Below, in pieces: positions 23,901-32,376 of a DNA stretch of 37,600 nt. The translations under genes and the position numbers were made by a program. Source of the stretch: RGIG9041 sp045593905. Lineage in GTDB: Bacteria > Bacillota > Clostridia > Oscillospirales > QAKW01. The DNA lies in NCBI GenBank assembly GCA_045593905.1, contig JAZNXL010000062.1, forward strand, positions 1 through 37,600. The letters are read 5' to 3'. Within the stretch, counting starts at the first letter, position 1; each line of letters opens with the position of its first letter. The notes below the pieces were generated by a model that was not told where the DNA came from, made no database searches, and saw nothing but the letters and a program-made list of their open reading frames with translations.

Positions 23901-26271
23901 TCATAAAGAATGTAAAGACTGTGGTGAAATCATTGGAAAAGTAGTTATCCCCGCAGGTCATGGCAACTATGTTCAAAACAAAGACGATAAAGAGCACTGG
24001 CTCGAGTGCGAAGATTGCCAAGATAAGAAAGATATTGTAGAGCACAGCTTCGATAACGCATGCGATACAACATGTAACGGTTGTGACTTCACAAGAGTAA
24101 CAACTCACCACTACGAGCAAACTCACGACGATACAAACCACTGGGATGAGTGTACAGTTTGTCATGATAAAATTAATGTGCAGTCAGCAAACTACGTTCA
24201 AAAGTATGACGGAACAAAACACTGGAATGAATGTTCAGTATGTAACGACGTTGTAGAAGAAACAACACACTCAATCAAACAAGCTGATGCAAAACCCAAA
24301 ACCTGTACCGAAGACGGTTGGGAAGCATATGATTACTGCGAAGGCTGTGATTACTCAGCAAAAGTAATTATCCCCGCAGGTCATGGCGTCTATGTTCCTG
24401 ACTACGACGACACACATCACTTTGATAAGTGTGTAGATTGTGGCGACAAGCAGAATATTGTAGAGCATAGCTTTGATAACGCTTGCGATACAACATGTAA
24501 CGGTTGTGAGTTTACAAGAGAAACAGAGCACAACCACGAAGCTAAATTCGACACTGAGAAACACTGGAAAGAATGTACAAAATGCGGTGATAAGATTGAC
24601 GAAGTAGCGCATATCTTTGAAAATGATTGCGATACAGATTGTTCTGGTTGTGACTTCACAAGAGTAACAGAGCACAACTACGAGAAAACTCACGATGACA
24701 CAAACCATTGGGAAGAATGTACAGTTTGTCATGATAAAATTAATGTGCAGTCAGCAAACTACGTTCAAAAGTATGACGGAACAAAACACTGGAATGAATG
24801 TTCGGTTTGTCACAGTAAAGTAAATGAAGCAACACATACAATCCATAATGTAGGTGAACAAGCATCTACATGTACTGAAGATGGTTGGGATGCTTACGAA
24901 TACTGTGAACATTGTGACTACACAACATACGTTAAACGACCTGCAGGTCATAAACTCCAAGATGTTGATGCAAAAGACAAGACTTGTGACCAAGACGGTT
25001 ACACAGCTCACAAAGCTTGTACCGAGTGCGATTACAAAGACGATGCTTACCAAGTAATTCCTGCATCACACGAGCTTATAAACGTTGATGCAAAAGGCAA
25101 GACTTGTATAAATGACGGTTACACCGCTCATAAGGCTTGTACCGAGTGTGACTACAAAGAAGGTTATGAGCTTATTCCTGCAGGTCACACGCTGTATAAA
25201 GTTGCGGGCAAAGACAAAAGATGCGCTCAAGACGGTTGGACACCATATCAGCAATGTTATAAATGCGATTACAACACAAAGGTTATAATTCCCGCAGGTC
25301 ACCAACTTGTAAACGTTGATGCCAAGGCTAAAACTTGTACAACGGCAGGCTGGAACGCTTACGAATATTGCCAAGATTGTAATTATACAACCAAGGTTGA
25401 AATACCGGCATCGCACAATATTAAACAGATAGCTGCAAAAGCAAAAACCTGCACCGAAAACGGTTATACCGCTCACAAGGCTTGCGCCGACTGCGGCTAC
25501 ACCGAGGGTAAACAAATAATTGCTAAAGGCCATAGCCTTAGTGACTATGTTTATAACGGCGATGCTACAACATCGGCTGATGGCACAAAAACACGCAGGT
25601 GTTTGGTTTGCGGTTACAATGAAACGATTGTTGCGGCAGGTACAAAACTTCCCGCACCTTTACCTGCACCCGAACAACAGCCTCAAGAAAAACCGATTCA
25701 AGATACAACACAAATATTTGACGACGTTGAGCAAACCTGGTACACAAGCTACGTAAACTATGCATATACTCACGGTGTATTCAAGGGCAACCCCGACGGC
25801 ACCTTTAAACCGCTTTCAAACATCACCCGCGCCGAGTTTGTACAGGTTCTTGCAAACATTACAGGCATTAACACCGCTGATAAATTGGTTGCAACAAGGT
25901 TTAGCGATGTTAACCCTGGCGATTGGTACGCGCCTGCGATTAAGTGGGCAAGCGAAAGCAATATTGTTTCAGGTCTTGAAAATAACCGTTTCGGACCCGA
26001 GCAAAACATTACACGCGAGCAAATGTGTGTTATGATTGTTAACTACGCTCAAAAATACAAGGGCATAACCCTTGCAGTTGTTGAAGCAAAAGAGGCGTTT
26101 TACGACGACGGCGCAATAAGCTCTTGGGCAAAAGACGCAGTTTACACCTGCCAGATGGCTGACATTGTAAACGGCAAAGGCGAGGGCAGATTTGACCCGC
26201 AAGGCACAGGTCTTCGCGCCGAGGCAAGCGTTATATTCTCAAAGTTTCATCAAAGCTATTTATCAAAATAA
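20944..26271 (+). CDS. giant secreted SLH protein: active plus degenerate metallophosphoesterase modules and CxxC repeats
   Basis: The protein has 1775 residues. A signal peptide ends AFA at residue 28. Module 1 is an Fn3-like domain (about 30-130) and a calcineurin-like phosphoesterase (about 138-345) with SDTH (Asp145, His147), NGD (Asp179), GNHE (Asn215, His216), SH (His304) and GGHTH (His334, His336). All expected metal ligands are present. A Thr/Gln linker follows. Module 2 (about 450-780) repeats the same layout, but the ligands have become VANK (575-578), GD kept at 604, GEGE (638-641) and AAGSGS (754-759). Residues about 812-1560 hold some 24 CxxC-type units of two kinds (HWxxCxxCGDK with CDTTCNGC, and CTEDGWxAYEYCxxCDY ending IPAGH). 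Three SLH repeats (about 1580-1775) anchor it to the wall. Substrate unknown. Confidence 0.9.
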   Translation: MTKRIISIVLTIFMTALLVATFATTAFAATVSFEINPIVFLGGGDEYNIVWRTNVTSIGYVTYTVNGTTYTVYDEQNGVVRTDDNMHTVRIPQAHLDSAGSYTVVSKEVTSRSGYNINLGNSVQTTQNFIGYDGSGDVTFAAMSDTHFVLSTKSQTFSFAKNLMETTHADADVIILNGDISGDSLQEKASYDALFEFMYVVSSNGQKPVLFVVGNHEKRGFYSKELEKYLVYDTGEFYGRIDYGPASMIVLDSGEDKEDTVINYGHDGTAGLVDFNHYFDEQIEWAKSMGGYRADAEYTFSVSHSVEPFCTLYRNADIRKPLKEYGTHFVIGGHTHGLTHRWQAPNYGTLPYPGLIVGLKDGTGFSSSSITCKDGSYTIKRYNKSGSICSCENCITYGNGEIITYTPPQTTATTYTAEATQQTVQATQQTTQTQSTTQIATAYGLSTTAVKSASATISQITKPVVFDCGYYYSVVWQTTSGIKCGGYVEVAGDTSYWNGSHGGKLRTETTHSVRIPKSKLAGKTYTVKNRTIGNYNAYGFYNGADVEYGEWVSAQPITMAALPNDSSSKFTALAVANKTGGKTAATELLSKYSTTPNLLVMLGDMAPALDTEADFGKYILEYAAEVTGGKYPVVFCRGEGESKGAFAANVSRFIRVFTGDGAMAGFNTDYAYGSNYSFIALDTATKNKDSFSGYKRYAKFDTIRQKQTTWLEQISGSINCNYNLVFANADNLSNCVGVNFAQNFKNVGTHLVVAAGSGSAKFTKGGHAYSQANVGDALGLVLTCANNKIKVESINSSTTTLGEVDTKTTNYIYNHTYTADFDTTSHWQVCTICGEKNNIVTHGFDNACDTTCNGCNYVRETAHNYQIKHDDTSHFEECSVCGDKTNIKEQSIKNVSAKAPTCEKIGWDAYKYCENCDYSTYVEKSATGHSLKNVDAKAKTCTTVGWNAYEYCEDCDHTTYVEIPASHEFINVNAKDKTCTEDGYTAHKECKDCGEIIGKVVIPAGHGNYVQNKDDKEHWLECEDCQDKKDIVEHSFDNACDTTCNGCDFTRVTTHHYEQTHDDTNHWDECTVCHDKINVQSANYVQKYDGTKHWNECSVCNDVVEETTHSIKQADAKPKTCTEDGWEAYDYCEGCDYSAKVIIPAGHGVYVPDYDDTHHFDKCVDCGDKQNIVEHSFDNACDTTCNGCEFTRETEHNHEAKFDTEKHWKECTKCGDKIDEVAHIFENDCDTDCSGCDFTRVTEHNYEKTHDDTNHWEECTVCHDKINVQSANYVQKYDGTKHWNECSVCHSKVNEATHTIHNVGEQASTCTEDGWDAYEYCEHCDYTTYVKRPAGHKLQDVDAKDKTCDQDGYTAHKACTECDYKDDAYQVIPASHELINVDAKGKTCINDGYTAHKACTECDYKEGYELIPAGHTLYKVAGKDKRCAQDGWTPYQQCYKCDYNTKVIIPAGHQLVNVDAKAKTCTTAGWNAYEYCQDCNYTTKVEIPASHNIKQIAAKAKTCTENGYTAHKACADCGYTEGKQIIAKGHSLSDYVYNGDATTSADGTKTRRCLVCGYNETIVAAGTKLPAPLPAPEQQPQEKPIQDTTQIFDDVEQTWYTSYVNYAYTHGVFKGNPDGTFKPLSNITRAEFVQVLANITGINTADKLVATRFSDVNPGDWYAPAIKWASESNIVSGLENNRFGPEQNITREQMCVMIVNYAQKYKGITLAVVEAKEAFYDDGAISSWAKDAVYTCQMADIVNGKGEGRFDPQGTGLRAEASVIFSKFHQSYLSK
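24151..24236 (+). repeat. 86-bp identical repeat, copy 1
   Basis: It is identical to 24718-24803 at offset 567 bases (189 codons). It lies inside the CxxC-repeat region of the giant SLH gene and includes synonymous sites, pointing to recent duplication or gene conversion. Confidence 0.9.
24718..24803 (+). repeat. 86-bp identical repeat, copy 2
   Basis: This is the second copy of 24151-24236. The surrounding sequence also aligns at offset 567 (for example GACTTCACAAGAGTAACA at 24085 and 24652) with scattered differences. Confidence 0.9.
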
Positions 26272-26275
26272 AAAG

Positions 26276-26298
26276 AGGACACAAAGTGTCCTTTTTTT
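26276..26298 (+). terminator. intrinsic terminator of the giant SLH gene
   Basis: AGGACAC (26276-26282), loop AAA, GTGTCCT (26286-26292), then a run of T. It lies 4 bases after the stop. Confidence 0.88.
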
Positions 26299-26299
26299 A

Positions 26300-26327
26300 T
26301 TGACTTTATTTTTTGGTGCTATATAAT
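26300..26327 (+). promoter_or_regulatory. promoter of the GH20 pair
   Basis: TTGACT (26300-26305), a 16-base spacer and TATAAT (26322-26327). The -35 begins directly after the terminator T-run. Confidence 0.75.
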
Positions 26328-26356
26328 TAGGATAGATACCAAAAAGGAGATATATT

Positions 26357-27805
26357 ATGATTAAAAATATTATACCAATCCCAAAAAAAGTAACAAACGG
26401 CGAAGACAAAATTACAGTTGCAACCAAGGTATGCACTACAGTACCTGAGTGGGATATTTACGTTGATACCGCAGTTGACGGCTTTTCAAGAACACATTTT
26501 TATGATTTTGAAAAAGCCGAGGGCGACATTGTTCTTTCAAAAGATGAGTCTCTCAAAAAAGGCAGCTACAAGCTGGTTGTTGATAATAAAATAACAGTAA
26601 CTGCACCCGATGACGAGGGCATTTGCTACGGAATCGCAACACTTTTACAGCTTTGTGAGTTTGACGAAAAAGCAGAAAAAGTAACCGCCGAAAAATGTGA
26701 AATCGAAGACTGGGCCGATAAAGACTACCGTGCGCTTATGATTGACCTTGTTTCGTCGTGGCATCCTCTTGATAAAGTGCTTCGTTTAATGGACGTGTGC
26801 TTTTACGAGAAGGTAAACTATGTTCACTTGCATCTTATAGATAACTCTGCCTGCAGAATGCCGTCAAAGGCTTTTCCTGAGCTTGCAACACCCAAATATT
26901 CGTATTCATTTGAAGATATAAAAGTTATTCGTGACTACGCAAAGGCACGCGGTCTTAAGCTTATCCCCGAGTTTGACATCCCCGGTCACGCACGCCGCCT
27001 TGTAACATCATACCCCGAAATTTTTGGCAACAAGCTTTCAAATACTGAAGATATCGAGGGCGCAACAACCGAAATCGGCTTCCATATCCACACCGAAGAC
27101 GTTATATGTGCAGGAAGCGAAGAGTGCTTTGATGCTATGAAGGTGCTTTTTGCCGAGGTTTGTGACCTGTTCCCCGAGTCAGAATATATACATATCGGCG
27201 GTGACGAGGCATATATTCAGGTTTGGGACCATTGCCCCGTTTGTCAAAAATATATGAAAGACAACGGCATCGAAGACAGATACGAGCTTTATTCAGAGTA
27301 CGTTGCACGCATTGCGCGCGTAGTTTTAGACCTTGGCAGAACACCTATTGTTTGGGAAGGCTTCCCAAGAAAAGGCTCGGAGAGAATTCCGAGAGAAACA
27401 ATAGTTATCGCCTGGGAGAGCCACTACAATTTTGCGCCCGACTTACTCGAAGACGGCTTTAAAATTATTAACGGTTCGTGGCAGCCGCTTTATATCGTAT
27501 ACAACAGCAAACGCTGGACAAAAGAAAACATTATGGACTGGAACGTTTGTGAGTGGCAGCATTGGTGGGAGCACTCAAGAGCGACATTAAACCCCATTCA
27601 CGTTGAAGATACCGACAAGCTCTGGGGCGCACAAATCTCGCTTTGGGGCAGTACCTACGAAAATGAAATTTGCGCAACCTGCGAAAACCTTGCCGCAATG
27701 TCAGAACGTTGCTGGAATCTTGTCCGCACAACCGACCATAAAGCATGGCATAGTCGCAGTGACAAAATGACAAGAAAACTTCACCGTTTAATTCAGGACA
27801 GATAG
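26357..27805 (+). CDS. beta-N-acetylhexosaminidase, GH20, cytoplasmic (copy 1)
   Basis: The protein has 482 residues with AGGAG eight bases before the ATG. An N-terminal GH20b-like alpha/beta domain (residues about 1-115, ending GICYGIATLLQL) is followed by the TIM barrel starting DKDYRALMIDLVSSWHP. The catalytic pair is Asp283-Glu284 in HIGGDEA, the substrate-assisted mechanism signature of GH20. Other barrel blocks are HLHLIDN, LIPEFDIPGHARR and TPIVWEGF. The enzyme should remove terminal GlcNAc or GalNAc. There is no signal peptide, so it would act on imported oligosaccharides or recycled wall fragments. It shares the promoter at 26300 with a paralogue 4 bases downstream. Confidence 0.9.
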   Translation: MIKNIIPIPKKVTNGEDKITVATKVCTTVPEWDIYVDTAVDGFSRTHFYDFEKAEGDIVLSKDESLKKGSYKLVVDNKITVTAPDDEGICYGIATLLQLCEFDEKAEKVTAEKCEIEDWADKDYRALMIDLVSSWHPLDKVLRLMDVCFYEKVNYVHLHLIDNSACRMPSKAFPELATPKYSYSFEDIKVIRDYAKARGLKLIPEFDIPGHARRLVTSYPEIFGNKLSNTEDIEGATTEIGFHIHTEDVICAGSEECFDAMKVLFAEVCDLFPESEYIHIGGDEAYIQVWDHCPVCQKYMKDNGIEDRYELYSEYVARIARVVLDLGRTPIVWEGFPRKGSERIPRETIVIAWESHYNFAPDLLEDGFKIINGSWQPLYIVYNSKRWTKENIMDWNVCEWQHWWEHSRATLNPIHVEDTDKLWGAQISLWGSTYENEICATCENLAAMSERCWNLVRTTDHKAWHSRSDKMTRKLHRLIQDR

Positions 27806-27809
27806 ATTT

Positions 27810-29246
27810 ATGAACATTATACCAACTCCGAAATTGCTAGAAACATTGGACGGGACAACAATACTAAAGCCGTGTATTAACACGGCTTTTTCACCATGGA
27901 AAGAGTATGCAAACACGTTTTGTGACTCGTACAAAAAGATGCACCGCAAAGACGCCGCGATTGCTCACGGCGGTATTGAGCTTGTGTACGACAAATCACT
28001 CAAAGACGATGAGTACAAAATTGAAATAGACGATAAGGTGACTGCCTACGCATCAACCGATAACGGTATTTTGTACGCAATCGCATCGCTTTTGCAAATT
28101 GTAACGCCGCTTGATAACGGTATGCAGTTTGAAAAAGGAAAAATATGCGATTACCCCGACAAAGACTACCGCGCGCTTATGATTGACCTTGCTCGTGAGT
28201 GGCATCCGTTTTATACGCTGCTCAACTATGTTGATGTGTGCTACCTTTTAAAACTTAAGTATTTGCATCTGCATTTTATCGACAACCAGTCATATACCCT
28301 GCCGTCAAAAGCATTTCCTAAACTGTCCACCGAAGAAAGACACTACACATTTGAGCAAATTGCCGAGCTTTGCGACTATGCAAAGGCAAGGGGAATAACA
28401 CTTATCCCCGAGTTTGAGGCACCAGGGCATGCAATGTCTATAACCACTGCTTACCCTGAGGTTTTTGCAAACAAAATGGACGGCGGAGAAATCCCCGAGC
28501 TTACAACCGAAATGGGAATTAAAATGCGCCCCGCAAGCGTTGTGTGCGCGGGTAGCGAACAAACCTTTGAGGCTATCAAAACACTTTTGCAAGAAATTTG
28601 CGAAATGTTTCCCGATTCACCGTATATACATATCGGCGGTGACGAGGCGAACTATAACGTTTGGGACTATTGCGAAACATGCAGAGAATATATGAAGCAA
28701 AACGGCATTAAAAACAGCCTTGAGCTTTACGGCGATTTTGTTGCCCGTGTTTCGCAAGCGGTAATTGATATGGGAAGAACTCCTATTGTGTGGGAGGGTT
28801 TTTCAAAAGAGGCGGCAAAACGCATTAACAAAAAAACTATTGTTATTGCGTGGGAGAGCCACTATAACTTAGCACCCGACCTGCTAGCCGACGGCTTTAA
28901 AATTATAAATTGCTCGTGGCAACCGCTATACTTTGTACCCCATCCGCGACTTCGTTGGGGATATAAAGAAATTTTAAACTGGAACGTTTATAACTGGCAG
29001 CACTGGGTTGATATGTCGCCCGCAAAGCTTAACCCCATAAACGTAGCGCCTACCGACAACGTAATCGGCGCGGGAACTTGTATTTGGGAGGCAACCTATG
29101 AGTGCGAAATCTCGCACGCAATCGAAAAGAGCGCGGCGCTTTCAGAACGCGTTTGGAACGTTGAACGAAAGCTCGATGACCTTGAATTTTCACGCAGACT
29201 CAAGGTGCTTATGAAACTGATACCGCGTCATATCCAACAATGGTAA
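27810..29246 (+). CDS. beta-N-acetylhexosaminidase, GH20, cytoplasmic (copy 2)
   Basis: This 478-residue protein is clearly homologous to the preceding gene along its whole length. It has the catalytic pair Asp278-Glu279 in HIGGDEANYNVWDYC and shares PDKDYRALMIDLAREWHP, HLHFIDNQSYTLPSKAFPKL, LIPEFEAPGHA and TIVIAWESHYNLAPDLLADG. Divergence is greatest in the N-terminal domain and around the substrate-side loops, suggesting a different linkage or sugar preference (inference). There is no signal peptide. The start ATG follows the upstream stop by 4 bases and has only a weak AGGA some 13 bases away, so translation is probably coupled. A perfect terminator follows the stop. Confidence 0.9.
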   Translation: MNIIPTPKLLETLDGTTILKPCINTAFSPWKEYANTFCDSYKKMHRKDAAIAHGGIELVYDKSLKDDEYKIEIDDKVTAYASTDNGILYAIASLLQIVTPLDNGMQFEKGKICDYPDKDYRALMIDLAREWHPFYTLLNYVDVCYLLKLKYLHLHFIDNQSYTLPSKAFPKLSTEERHYTFEQIAELCDYAKARGITLIPEFEAPGHAMSITTAYPEVFANKMDGGEIPELTTEMGIKMRPASVVCAGSEQTFEAIKTLLQEICEMFPDSPYIHIGGDEANYNVWDYCETCREYMKQNGIKNSLELYGDFVARVSQAVIDMGRTPIVWEGFSKEAAKRINKKTIVIAWESHYNLAPDLLADGFKIINCSWQPLYFVPHPRLRWGYKEILNWNVYNWQHWVDMSPAKLNPINVAPTDNVIGAGTCIWEATYECEISHAIEKSAALSERVWNVERKLDDLEFSRRLKVLMKLIPRHIQQW

Positions 29247-29275
29247 AGAAAGTGGCAAACGCCACTTTCTTTTTT
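29247..29275 (+). terminator. intrinsic terminator of the GH20 pair
   Basis: AGAAAGTGGC (29247-29256), loop AAAC, GCCACTTTCT (29261-29270), then T-run. It begins at the base after the stop codon. Confidence 0.92.
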
Positions 29276-29276
29276 A

Positions 29277-29305
29277 TTGACAATATATAAATAAAATAAT
29301 ATAAT
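29277..29305 (+). promoter_or_regulatory. promoter of recA operon
   Basis: TTGACA (29277-29282), a 17-base spacer and TATAAT (29300-29305): full consensus. No GAAC-N4-GTTC LexA box is visible between 29277 and the ATG. Confidence 0.85.
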
Positions 29306-29349
29306 TACTATATATAATGAGTAACTATGTAGTTTAGGAGATTAAAGCT

Positions 29350-30435
29350 ATGGTAGATAAAAAAGCAGCACTTGAAACTGCTCTTTCGCAAATTAAAAAA
29401 CAGTACGGCGAAGGCGCGGTAATGAAGCTTGGCGACAACGCAAAAATGAAGGTTGACGCAATACCTACAGGCTCGCTCGCACTTGATGCAGCTCTCGGTA
29501 TCGGCGGTGTTCCCAAGGGTAGAATTATCGAAATTTTCGGACCTGAGTCTTCAGGTAAAACAACACTCGCACTCCACATTCTTGCCGAAGCACAAAAAGC
29601 AGGCGGCGAGGTTGCATTTATTGACGCAGAGCACGCGCTCGACCCTGTCTATGCAAAGGCACTTGGCGTTAATGTTGATAACGTGCTCGTTTCACAGCCC
29701 GACACAGGCGAACAGGCGCTCGAAATTACCGAGGCACTTGTGCGCTCAAACGCAATTGACGTTGTAGTTGTCGACTCAGTTGCAGCACTCGTTCCCAAGT
29801 CAGAGATTGAGGGCGATATGGGCGCTTCACACGTTGGTCTTCAGGCGCGTCTTATGTCACAGGCACTCAGAAAACTCGCAGGCGTTATTTCAAAGAGCAA
29901 CTGCGTTGCAATATTCATTAACCAGCTTCGCGAAAAGGTTGGCGTTTTATACGGCAACCCCGAAACAACCACAGGCGGCCGTGCGCTTAAGTTTTATTCG
30001 TCAGTCAGAATTGATATTCGCAAAACCGACACAATCAAAAACGGCACCGAAATTGTTGGTAACAGCGTTAAATGTAAAATCGTTAAAAACAAGGTTGCTC
30101 CGCCCTTTAAAATTGCAACCTTCGATATTATGTACGGCGAGGGTATTTCAAAGCTGGGCGAGCTTGTTGACCTTGGCGTTGAGTACGATATTATCAAAAA
30201 GAGCGGCGCTTGGTTCTCGTACGGCGAAATGCGTATAGGTCAGGGCAAAGAAAACGCAAAACAGTTCCTTTCAGACAACCCCGACATATTTGAAGAGGTT
30301 GAGGCAAAGCTCCGCGCTGCGCTTTCAAAAACCGACGACGCCCCCGCAAAAGAAACCAAAAAGGTTACCGCTACCAAAAAGGCGGCTACCGTTTCAACCC
30401 GCGCACTTGATGTAAGCGCTGATGACTTTGAGTAA
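29350..30435 (+). CDS. recA: recombinase RecA
   Basis: The protein has 361 residues with GGAG nine bases before the ATG. It has the Walker A GPESSGKT (64-71), the VVVVDSVAALVPKSEIEGDM segment with Walker B, INQLREKVGVLYGNPETTTGG (loop L2) and ALKFYSSVRIDIRK. The tail is lysine/alanine rich and ends DVSADDFE. RecA pairs homologous DNA and stimulates LexA self-cleavage. It heads the operon recA-recX-rimO-pgsA-cysE-cysS, in which every junction overlaps or is under 10 bases. The transcript starts from a full-consensus promoter without an obvious SOS box. Confidence 0.99.
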   Translation: MVDKKAALETALSQIKKQYGEGAVMKLGDNAKMKVDAIPTGSLALDAALGIGGVPKGRIIEIFGPESSGKTTLALHILAEAQKAGGEVAFIDAEHALDPVYAKALGVNVDNVLVSQPDTGEQALEITEALVRSNAIDVVVVDSVAALVPKSEIEGDMGASHVGLQARLMSQALRKLAGVISKSNCVAIFINQLREKVGVLYGNPETTTGGRALKFYSSVRIDIRKTDTIKNGTEIVGNSVKCKIVKNKVAPPFKIATFDIMYGEGISKLGELVDLGVEYDIIKKSGAWFSYGEMRIGQGKENAKQFLSDNPDIFEEVEAKLRAALSKTDDAPAKETKKVTATKKAATVSTRALDVSADDFE

Positions 30436-31045
30436 AATCACGGCATTTATTGAAAACCCCGACAAAAACGGACTTGTCGACGTTTATGCTGACGGCGAGC
30501 TTATGCTAACACTCACCGAGGACGCCGTTATCGAGGCAGGACTTTTTGTTGGTATGGATGTTGATGCCGATACTCTTTCGCATATTGAATATTCGTCGCT
30601 TTTGGTAAAGGCAAAGCAAAAGGCATATAACTACTTAAGCTATGGTGATATGAGCGCGGCAACCTTAAAACGCAAGCTTGTAACGTATGGCTTTGACGAG
30701 CTTATTGCCGACGACTGCGTTTATGCTATGGCACAAGCCGGCTACGTTGACGACGAGCGGTATGCACACCTTTTGGCAAATTACCTTGCAAACGTAAAAT
30801 ACTACGGTAAGCGCCGTATTATGCAAGAGCTTATGGCAAAAGGCGTTGAAAAAGATATTGCAAACATCGCTATAGACGCGCTTACAACTGACTTTAGTCA
30901 AACAATAAAAAACCATATCCCACAGCGGATAGATTTTTCTGATAAAAAACAACTGTCGCGGCTTGTCAACTCACTTTTAAGACGCGGCTTTGACTACGAC
31001 ACAGTCCGCTCGGTAATATCCGAGTACGACGTTGAGGAATTTTGA
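30422..31045 (+). CDS. recX: regulatory protein RecX
   Basis: The 207-residue protein is rich in helices of the RecX triple-helix type: AYNYLSYGDMSAATLKRKLV, ADDCVYAMAQAGYVDDERYA, and KYYGKRRIMQELMAKGVEKD. RecX binds RecA filaments and limits their extension. The start overlaps recA by 14 bases: ATG at 30422, with an in-frame TTG at 30428 as an alternative. Neither has a clear binding site, so coupling to recA translation is likely. It ends sharing one base with the rimO ATG (TGATG). Confidence 0.9.
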   Translation: MTLSKITAFIENPDKNGLVDVYADGELMLTLTEDAVIEAGLFVGMDVDADTLSHIEYSSLLVKAKQKAYNYLSYGDMSAATLKRKLVTYGFDELIADDCVYAMAQAGYVDDERYAHLLANYLANVKYYGKRRIMQELMAKGVEKDIANIAIDALTTDFSQTIKNHIPQRIDFSDKKQLSRLVNSLLRRGFDYDTVRSVISEYDVEEF

Positions 31046-32376
31046 TGAGTAACAACAAAACAATTGGCTTTATCGCGCTCGGCTGCGCCAAAAACCAAAT
31101 AAACACCGAGATTATGATAGCGGCGGTCAAAAACGCAGGCTACACCATAACGGGCGAGCCCGAAATGTCCGATGTTACAGTAATTAACACCTGTGGCTTT
31201 ATTGAGGATGCAAAGCGCGAAGCACTTGATGTTATATTCGAGGTTGCCCAGCTTAAAAAAGAGGGTAAACTCAAAAAAATAATCGTTTGCGGATGCTTAC
31301 CCCAGCGCTATCCCGACGAAATTGCCGACGAGCTTTTTGAGGTTGACGGCTTTTTGGGTGTTGGCAGCTTTTCAAAAATCGTCGAGGCGATTGAGCGGGT
31401 TCTAAGCGGCGAGCGTGTTATAATTTTTGACGATACAAAAAATTTACAGCTCGAGGGCGAGCGTGTGCTCATAACACCCTACTACTCGGCTTATCTTAAG
31501 GTTGCCGATGGCTGTTCAAACCGCTGTAGCTACTGCGCAATACCGCTTATCCGAGGCGATTTTAAATCGCGTACAATCGAAAGCGTTTTGGACGAGGCAA
31601 ACACACTAGCAAAAAACGGCGCAAAAGAGCTTATAGTAATAGCGCAGGATACTACCAACTACGGCACCGATATTTACGGCGAGAAAAAACTTGCCGAACT
31701 TTTAAGAAAGCTTTGTAAAATTGACGGTATTGAATGGGTGCGTGTTATGTACCTCTACCCCGATAAAATTGACGATGAGCTTATTGACGTTATCAAAACC
31801 GAGCCCAAAATCGTAAAATATATTGAGATGCCTATTCAACACGCATCGGGCAAGGTGTTAAAGTCGATGAACCGCCCCGGCAATGCCAAATCGCTTTTGG
31901 AGCTTGTTAAAAAGCTAAAAAAAGAAATTCCAAACGTAATTTTAAGAACAACAATAATGGTCGGCTTTCCAACCGAAACCGACGAGTGCTTTGAAGAGCT
32001 TTGTGAGTTTTTAAAAGCGGCACGCTTTGACAAACTCGGAACCTTTGAATTTTCACCCGAGGTCGACACGCCCGCCTATGAAATGGTGCAAATACCCGAC
32101 GAGGTTAAGCGCTCGCGCGCCGAGGCAGTCGAGCTTTTACAATCGACTATTGTTGAACAAAAACAAGCCGAGCTTATTGGCAAAACCTTTGATGTAATTT
32201 GCGAGGGCTACGATAGATACGGTGAATGCTACTTTGGCAGAAGCTATATGGAAGCGCCCGACATCGACGGCAAAATCTTTTTTACATCACAAAATAAAAT
32301 AAATGCAGGCGATATGGTAAAGGTAAAACTTACCGAGACCCTTGATTTTGAATTAATAGGAGAAGAGATAAAATGA
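31045..32376 (+). CDS. rimO: ribosomal protein S12 methylthiotransferase RimO
   Basis: The protein has 443 residues from the ATG at 31045, with GAGG seven bases upstream. A TTG one codon earlier lies inside the recX stop. The N-terminal MTTase domain has three cluster cysteines (LGCAKNQINTE, NTCGFI, CGCLPQRYP). The radical-SAM CxxxCxxC is in GCSNRCSYCAIPLIRG. A C-terminal TRAM domain begins around IGKTFDVICEGYDRYG. RimO adds a methylthio group to the conserved aspartate of S12. GDFKSR after the radical-SAM motif fits RimO rather than MiaB. It overlaps pgsA by 4 bases (ATGA). Confidence 0.95.
   Translation: MSNNKTIGFIALGCAKNQINTEIMIAAVKNAGYTITGEPEMSDVTVINTCGFIEDAKREALDVIFEVAQLKKEGKLKKIIVCGCLPQRYPDEIADELFEVDGFLGVGSFSKIVEAIERVLSGERVIIFDDTKNLQLEGERVLITPYYSAYLKVADGCSNRCSYCAIPLIRGDFKSRTIESVLDEANTLAKNGAKELIVIAQDTTNYGTDIYGEKKLAELLRKLCKIDGIEWVRVMYLYPDKIDDELIDVIKTEPKIVKYIEMPIQHASGKVLKSMNRPGNAKSLLELVKKLKKEIPNVILRTTIMVGFPTETDECFEELCEFLKAARFDKLGTFEFSPEVDTPAYEMVQIPDEVKRSRAEAVELLQSTIVEQKQAELIGKTFDVICEGYDRYGECYFGRSYMEAPDIDGKIFFTSQNKINAGDMVKVKLTETLDFELIGEEIK

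Noticed and set aside
23332..25533. Antisense cysteine- and valine-rich open frames opposite the giant SLH gene
   Set aside because: They mirror the CxxC repeat codons on the other strand, have no binding sites, and come from low stop-codon density in repeats.
23400..25600. CRISPR-like periodic repeats
   Set aside because: The periodicity is in-frame protein repeats with variable spacing and no constant repeat plus unique spacer pattern.
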